A DNA stretch of 64,000 bases from Fimbriimonadia bacterium. Its GTDB lineage: Bacteria; Armatimonadota; Fimbriimonadia; Fimbriimonadales; GBS-DC. The notes under the pieces were generated by a model, which did no database searches, was not told the DNA's origin, and was given only the letters and a program-made list of their open reading frames with translations. This document shows positions 60,441 to 64,000 of the stretch, one piece after another. The stretch's first letter is position 1, and the number at the start of each line of letters is the position of its first letter. The stretch spans positions 62,001-126,000 of the forward strand of contig JAHCHP010000007.1 of NCBI GenBank assembly GCA_026129765.1, written 5' to 3'. The position numbers and the translations under genes are program-made.

Positions 60441-61904
60441 ATGATGAGCCGTAAAAACAAAAGCGAGGGAAAGCCGGATAATTCAACACCGGCGCGTCTG
60501 CGGCGCAGGCGGTTCGGAGAACATTTGACTCCGATTGATATTTTCGAGCGATTGATCGCTCCCGATACCTTGACCAACCTTTATAGTTTCCGATGGGTTG
60601 ACATGTTCGCGGGCGCGGGCAATTTGATTTTGCCGATACTGAGCCGGGTTCCGCCCAAAGATCGATGCGCCTTTTTTGTAGACCGCCTCTTTCTGTTCGA
60701 TATCCAGCCGGAGATGGTAGAGCGCGCCGTTCAGAACGCAACCCATTATGGGATTCCCGAATCGCTTGCCAGAGAGAACATCCGTCTGCAAGATACCTTG
60801 AAAGAGTATCCTGAGTCGCTAATTCAAGGTCAGCTGCCGCTCTATCATATCACCAATCCGCCCTACCTGTATCTGGGCTACATCGCCAAGCATGCCGAAA
60901 CCCAGTCCCACTTGCAATATTTTACCGGCGCGAATAGCGGCTATCAAGACCTATATCAACTCGCCATGATGAACGATCTGCGCCATCAGATCGGGCGTAT
61001 GGTCTATATCATACCCTCCAACTTTCTTTTCAGCGCGTCCGGCGCAAACAAGATTCGTAACGATTTTCTGCCCTATTACAATATCCGAAAAACAATCACC
61101 CTCGAATCAGATGTGTTTGAACATACCGGCGCGAATGTGATGATCTGTTTCTTTCAACGAAAGCCGACGCCCATTCGTGAGCCGCTGCAATTTGAAAGCT
61201 ACAAAGTCCAGGTGAACGTTCAAAAGCGCGTTCACCATTTGAAGCCCGCCAATCATTACCGGGCAGGTGGAGAATTCGAGGAGTTTGTCCAACTCTACAA
61301 AGCGCGCAAACCGCCTAAAGTACGGTTCCATTTCCTGCAATCGGAAGTGGAGGCGAATCCGGGCGATCAGCCTCTGGAAGTGTTGGACGCCAACCGATAT
61401 GCGGACGGCGCGTATCAAACGCTGACCATTCACATTTCAGACTCTTTGAAGCAACGCGTTCTGGCGAACCGATTGTTCATTCGCACGGTGGATACTGGTT
61501 CGCTGGACGGGCGCGCAGGTTTGTATCTGATCAATGAGGCATTTGGGGTACAGGGCATTTTAGTCACGAAATCACCCTATCGCACACACCCGATTCATCT
61601 GTTCTTTGATCCTGCCATTCCAGAACAAGACCTCTTGCTTCTTCGCGACTATGTGAACCTGTTGCTTGAGCATTTTCGCGCTTTGACCGATAGCGAGTTC
61701 TTAACAACCTACAAATACTCTGCCAGCGCATACACGCGCAAATATTTAGGGCTTTCCCAAGCAAAGGCATTGATCGAGACCTGTCCCCTGCTCTCGCTCT
61801 CCGATGATCAGAAAGTCACATTCCAATCGCTGGTCGCAAATCAAGAGGCAGACCAAATCGTGGCGTTTGTGAAGGAATTGACAGAGAGTTTCAGAAACTT
61901 CTAA
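60441..61904 (+). CDS. Orphan N6-adenine DNA methyltransferase (Eco57I/TaqI-like)
   Basis: The 487-residue protein has a gamma-class N6-adenine methyltransferase order. Motif X is FGEHLTPIDIFERLI (25-39), motif I DMFAGAGNLILPIL (54-67), an acidic loop LFDIQPEM, and motif IV TNPPYLYLGYI with the catalytic NPPY at 139-142. VYIIPSNFLFS is motif VI-like. The C-terminal ~220 residues may be the target-recognition part. No restriction endonuclease or specificity gene is adjacent; the neighbours are a peptidase and an SDR read 9 nt downstream. It could be solitary, regulatory or epigenetic, or the remnant of a restriction-modification pair. ATG at 60444 is an alternative start. Confidence 0.85.
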   Translation: MMSRKNKSEGKPDNSTPARLRRRRFGEHLTPIDIFERLIAPDTLTNLYSFRWVDMFAGAGNLILPILSRVPPKDRCAFFVDRLFLFDIQPEMVERAVQNATHYGIPESLARENIRLQDTLKEYPESLIQGQLPLYHITNPPYLYLGYIAKHAETQSHLQYFTGANSGYQDLYQLAMMNDLRHQIGRMVYIIPSNFLFSASGANKIRNDFLPYYNIRKTITLESDVFEHTGANVMICFFQRKPTPIREPLQFESYKVQVNVQKRVHHLKPANHYRAGGEFEEFVQLYKARKPPKVRFHFLQSEVEANPGDQPLEVLDANRYADGAYQTLTIHISDSLKQRVLANRLFIRTVDTGSLDGRAGLYLINEAFGVQGILVTKSPYRTHPIHLFFDPAIPEQDLLLLRDYVNLLLEHFRALTDSEFLTTYKYSASAYTRKYLGLSQAKALIETCPLLSLSDDQKVTFQSLVANQEADQIVAFVKELTESFRNF

Positions 61905-61912
61905 GAACTATT

Positions 61913-62698
61913 ATGAACTTCCAGAACAAGGTGGTGTGGATTACGGGAGCGTCATCGGGCATTGGCGAGTCATTGGTTTATGCCTTTTCAAAGCAGGGCG
62001 CGAGAGTCGCGCTATCAGCTCGGCGTGAAGAGGAACTGAACCGGGTCGCAGGCGCATGTTCCACCGAAACGATGGTCGCGCCGCTCGATGTGACCGATTT
62101 TGAGGCAGTCAGAGCAGCGTCGGAAGCGATCTTACAACAGTTCGGACATCTGGATGTTCTCATCAATAACGCGGGCTTGGGACAGCGTTCGTTGGCGGAG
62201 GAGACCGATCTTTCAGTGGAACGGCGGCTGATGGAAGTAAACTTCTTCGGAGCCATTTATCCCACGAAAGCATTGCTTCCATCGATGATTGCCCGTCGTG
62301 AGGGGCATATTGTGGCAGTCAGCAGCGTGTTGGGGAAATTAGGCACGCCGATGCGATCCGGTTATGCCGCCTCCAAGCATGCCTTGCACGGCTATTACGA
62401 TTGCCTGCGCGCCGAGGTCTGGAAACACAACTTGAAAGTGACTCTCGTTTGTCCCGGCTGGGTTCAAACCAACATCTCACGATTCGCGTTAAAAGGCGAC
62501 GGCTCCGAATATCAAATCATGGATGAGGGACAATCAAAAGGGATACCTGCGGATCTGTGCGCTGAGGGCATTCTGCGCGGGATTGCCCAAGGCAAAGAAG
62601 AGTTTACCATCGGTGGCATCGAGTGTTTGGGCGTACCGTTCAAACGCCTGCTGCCCGGATTATTCTCTAAGTATATTCGAAAAGCAAAGGTGACTTAA
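61913..62698 (+). CDS. Short-chain dehydrogenase/reductase (DHRS7-like)
   Basis: The 261-residue classical SDR has TGASSGIG (11-18), NNAG in DVLINNAGLGQR, catalytic Ser in VAVSSVLGKLG, and Y151 and K155 in YAASKHALHGYYDCLRAE. The R37-R38 after strand beta-2 (LSARREEEL) favours NADP(H). The basic C-terminus (LLPGLFSKYIRKAKVT) resembles membrane-associated DHRS7-type SDRs. It follows the methyltransferase by 8 nt, probably on one transcript, though a functional link is not evident. A strong hairpin ends the unit. Confidence 0.92.
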   Translation: MNFQNKVVWITGASSGIGESLVYAFSKQGARVALSARREEELNRVAGACSTETMVAPLDVTDFEAVRAASEAILQQFGHLDVLINNAGLGQRSLAEETDLSVERRLMEVNFFGAIYPTKALLPSMIARREGHIVAVSSVLGKLGTPMRSGYAASKHALHGYYDCLRAEVWKHNLKVTLVCPGWVQTNISRFALKGDGSEYQIMDEGQSKGIPADLCAEGILRGIAQGKEEFTIGGIECLGVPFKRLLPGLFSKYIRKAKVT

Positions 62699-62702
62699 AT
62701 GA

Positions 62703-62738
62703 GAAACCGCCTCAAGGGGGGTACAATGAGGCGGTTTC
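62703..62738 (+). terminator. Bidirectional terminator between convergent genes
   Basis: A perfect 12-bp stem GAAACCGCCTCA / TGAGGCGGTTTC with a 12-nt loop lies between the SDR and E2 stops, with short T/A tracts at both ends of the stem. Confidence 0.8.
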
Positions 62739-62767
62739 TTCGGGGGACGGGTCGGATAGAAGTCGTT

Positions 62768-64000
62768 CTATTTGAAGAACTCGAAGTTCTCTATAATCCC
62801 CTTCAATTTCTGCATGAACTTACCCGCATACATGCCATCGATAAGGCGGTGATCATAACTTAGGCAAAGATGCATGATCGGACGAATCGCGATCATATCG
62901 TTGATCACCACCGGCGTTTTCACAATCGCGTAGGTGCCTAAAATCGCCGATTGCGGGTGATTGATAATCGGCGTGCCAATCAATGCGCCATAGCTGCCCG
63001 GATTGGTCAGCGTGAAGGTCGCGCCTTGAATATCCGCCACCCCGATGCTCTTATTGCGCGCGCGTTTCGCGATGTCTTCCAGATCGCGGGCGATATCCAC
63101 TAAATTCTTCGTATGCGTATCCCGAATCACCGGCACAATCAAGCCGTCTTCGCCCTTTTCGCCCAATGCGACCGCAATCCCCATGTTTATATACTGCTTT
63201 ACGACGATTTTGTCATCAACAATCGAAGAATTCATCATTGGATAGGCTTGCAGCGCCTCTGCCGTCGCCTTGACAAAGAAAGGCGTATAGGTCAAGCGAA
63301 CCCCATATTGCTGTTGGAAGCTCTCTTTATTCCTCTCGCGGAACTCCATCATCTTGGAGACATCCACCATTAGCACCGTCGTCACATGCACTGCTGTATG
63401 GTAGCTATGCGTCAAGTGATCCGCAATCACCTTGCGCATACCTGCCAACGGAATAACCTCTTCACCGCCCTTCATGGCAGGCGCAGCGGCAGCGGGCGCA
63501 GAAACGGGTTGAGACACAGAGGCAGGAGCAGGTGCAGGGGCTGCCTGTTTTTCGGTAGCGCGCGCGGCGATGAACCGCTCCAGGTCATTTTTCGTGATGC
63601 GTCCCGCCGCGCCAGAACCGCTGATGTTCGCCAAATCTGCGCTGGTTAATTGGTTATCCGCCATCATCTTGCGCACCAGCGGCGACAACCGTCGTTCGGC
63701 ATTCCCGCTGCCATCGGTCGAAACGGGTGACGCGCCGGCAGCATTTGTGGAACTGACCGCGGTGGGCGGCGCTTCTTCCGCGCCCTTGTAGAATCCCACA
63801 TCGGGCAACGGGGGCGGTCCACTCACAGCAGATGCGCTATCGGCGGTTGCTGTCGCGCTGCCGCTCGCCTCAATCGTCGCGATCTCCTGTCCGACCGCGA
63901 CGGTATCCCCTTCCCCCACCAGCAATTTTGAGATCACGCCCGAAGCGGGAGCGGGCAGTTCCGTATTGACCTTATCGGTCATAATCTCGACGATCGGTTC
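62768..64000 (-). CDS. 2-oxo acid dehydrogenase E2 (dihydrolipoyl acyltransferase), 5' end cut by window edge
   Basis: The frame runs off the right edge. The first codons visible read EPIVEIMTDKVNTELPAP, the middle of a lipoyl domain whose TDK lysine carries lipoate, so the ATG at 63982 is internal and not the start. A Pro/Ala linker, the peripheral E1/E3-binding domain (RRLSPLVRKMMADNQ; GSGAAGRITKNDLE) and the catalytic domain follow. LSYDHRLIDGMYAGKFM supplies the active-site His and Asp. The TDKVNTE form and domain order suit branched-chain or pyruvate dehydrogenase E2. E1 genes should lie beyond the edge. Confidence 0.95.
   Translation of the reverse strand, partial: EPIVEIMTDKVNTELPAPASGVISKLLVGEGDTVAVGQEIATIEASGSATATADSASAVSGPPPLPDVGFYKGAEEAPPTAVSSTNAAGASPVSTDGSGNAERRLSPLVRKMMADNQLTSADLANISGSGAAGRITKNDLERFIAARATEKQAAPAPAPASVSQPVSAPAAAAPAMKGGEEVIPLAGMRKVIADHLTHSYHTAVHVTTVLMVDVSKMMEFRERNKESFQQQYGVRLTYTPFFVKATAEALQAYPMMNSSIVDDKIVVKQYINMGIAVALGEKGEDGLIVPVIRDTHTKNLVDIARDLEDIAKRARNKSIGVADIQGATFTLTNPGSYGALIGTPIINHPQSAILGTYAIVKTPVVINDMIAIRPIMHLCLSYDHRLIDGMYAGKFMQKLKGIIENFEFFK

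Noticed and set aside
63980-63982. ATG as the start of the E2 gene
   Set aside because: Codons further upstream (EPIVEI) continue the lipoyl domain, so the methionine is internal and the gene is truncated by the window edge.
1-64000. tRNA or rRNA genes
   Set aside because: I looked for T-loop-like GGTTC-anchored cloverleaf and rRNA core sequences and saw none outside coding regions.

Overview
The window is a dense bacterial chromosome segment of moderate GC that reads as a free-living, Gram-negative-type (diderm) heterotroph. My best guess is Armatimonadota (Fimbriimonadia-like). This is inferred from the combination of dockerin-tailed secreted repeat proteins, a BTAD/ATPase/TPR regulator, a Bacillus-type SdhC, a single flagellin and many secreted carbohydrate-active proteins; no rRNA or tRNA is present to confirm it. 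There is no phage, complete insertion sequence or CRISPR array.  Layout. 1-1334: truncated secreted Asp-box (BNR) propeller protein. 1620-5030: secreted beta-helix-like repeat protein with a C-terminal dockerin pair. 5081-7486: RNase G and a small unknown protein. 7557-12233: zinc-ribbon membrane protein, TIGR01777 epimerase, acyl-CoA:carboxylate CoA-transferase and a GT39-type glycosyltransferase. 12251-14263: GH29 fucosidase, divergent from a toxin-antitoxin pair whose PIN toxin is frameshifted. 14408-16288: redoxin / cytochrome c / copper monooxygenase fusion. 16393-17935: flagellin behind a textbook sigma-28 promoter. 18120-32791: fourteen-gene surface-polysaccharide operon, almost entirely translationally coupled (aminotransferase, Wzx flippase, AsnB-like amidotransferase, Wzy-like polymerase, three GT4 enzymes, WecB, PIG-L deacetylase, methyltransferase, WbqC-like protein, then PglC-, PglD- and PglE-like proteins). 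32792-36447: AT-richer accessory patch with dispersed repeats, a secreted unknown, a lipoprotein and two visibly decayed reading frames. 36448-39681: giant BTAD regulator. 39756-41629: SDR plus flavin monooxygenase. 41886-43399: cytoplasmic HtrA-like protease coupled to an atypical LuxR-type regulator. 43422-46718: DUF1287 protein and ClpB. 47083-51436: a large repeat-built, probably envelope beta-strand protein and an anti-sigma-factor-like zinc-finger protein. 51526-54515: PcrA/UvrD helicase and a lone sdhC. 54618-59062: secreted GH42-like glycosidase and sialate O-acetylesterase. 59265-64000: C39-type peptidase, orphan N6-adenine methyltransferase, SDR and a truncated E2 acyltransferase.  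How the genes work together. The polysaccharide operon can make, flip and polymerise an amino-sugar glycan that is probably N-acetylated and carboxamidated; its position directly after flagellin leaves flagellin glycosylation open. The secreted glycosidase/esterase pair and the fucosidase suggest scavenging of complex glycans. Two families of dispersed intergenic hairpins and one 97-nt palindrome-headed element punctuate gene ends.  The strongest candidate for something undescribed is the 1162-residue protein at 47083-50571. It is built from about six units of ~75 residues; each carries a helical motif (F-x-R-F-x-D-L-x3-E-R-x6-R-G-x2-R) set between beta-strand-like stretches, and the gene lies just downstream of an anti-sigma-factor-like gene.
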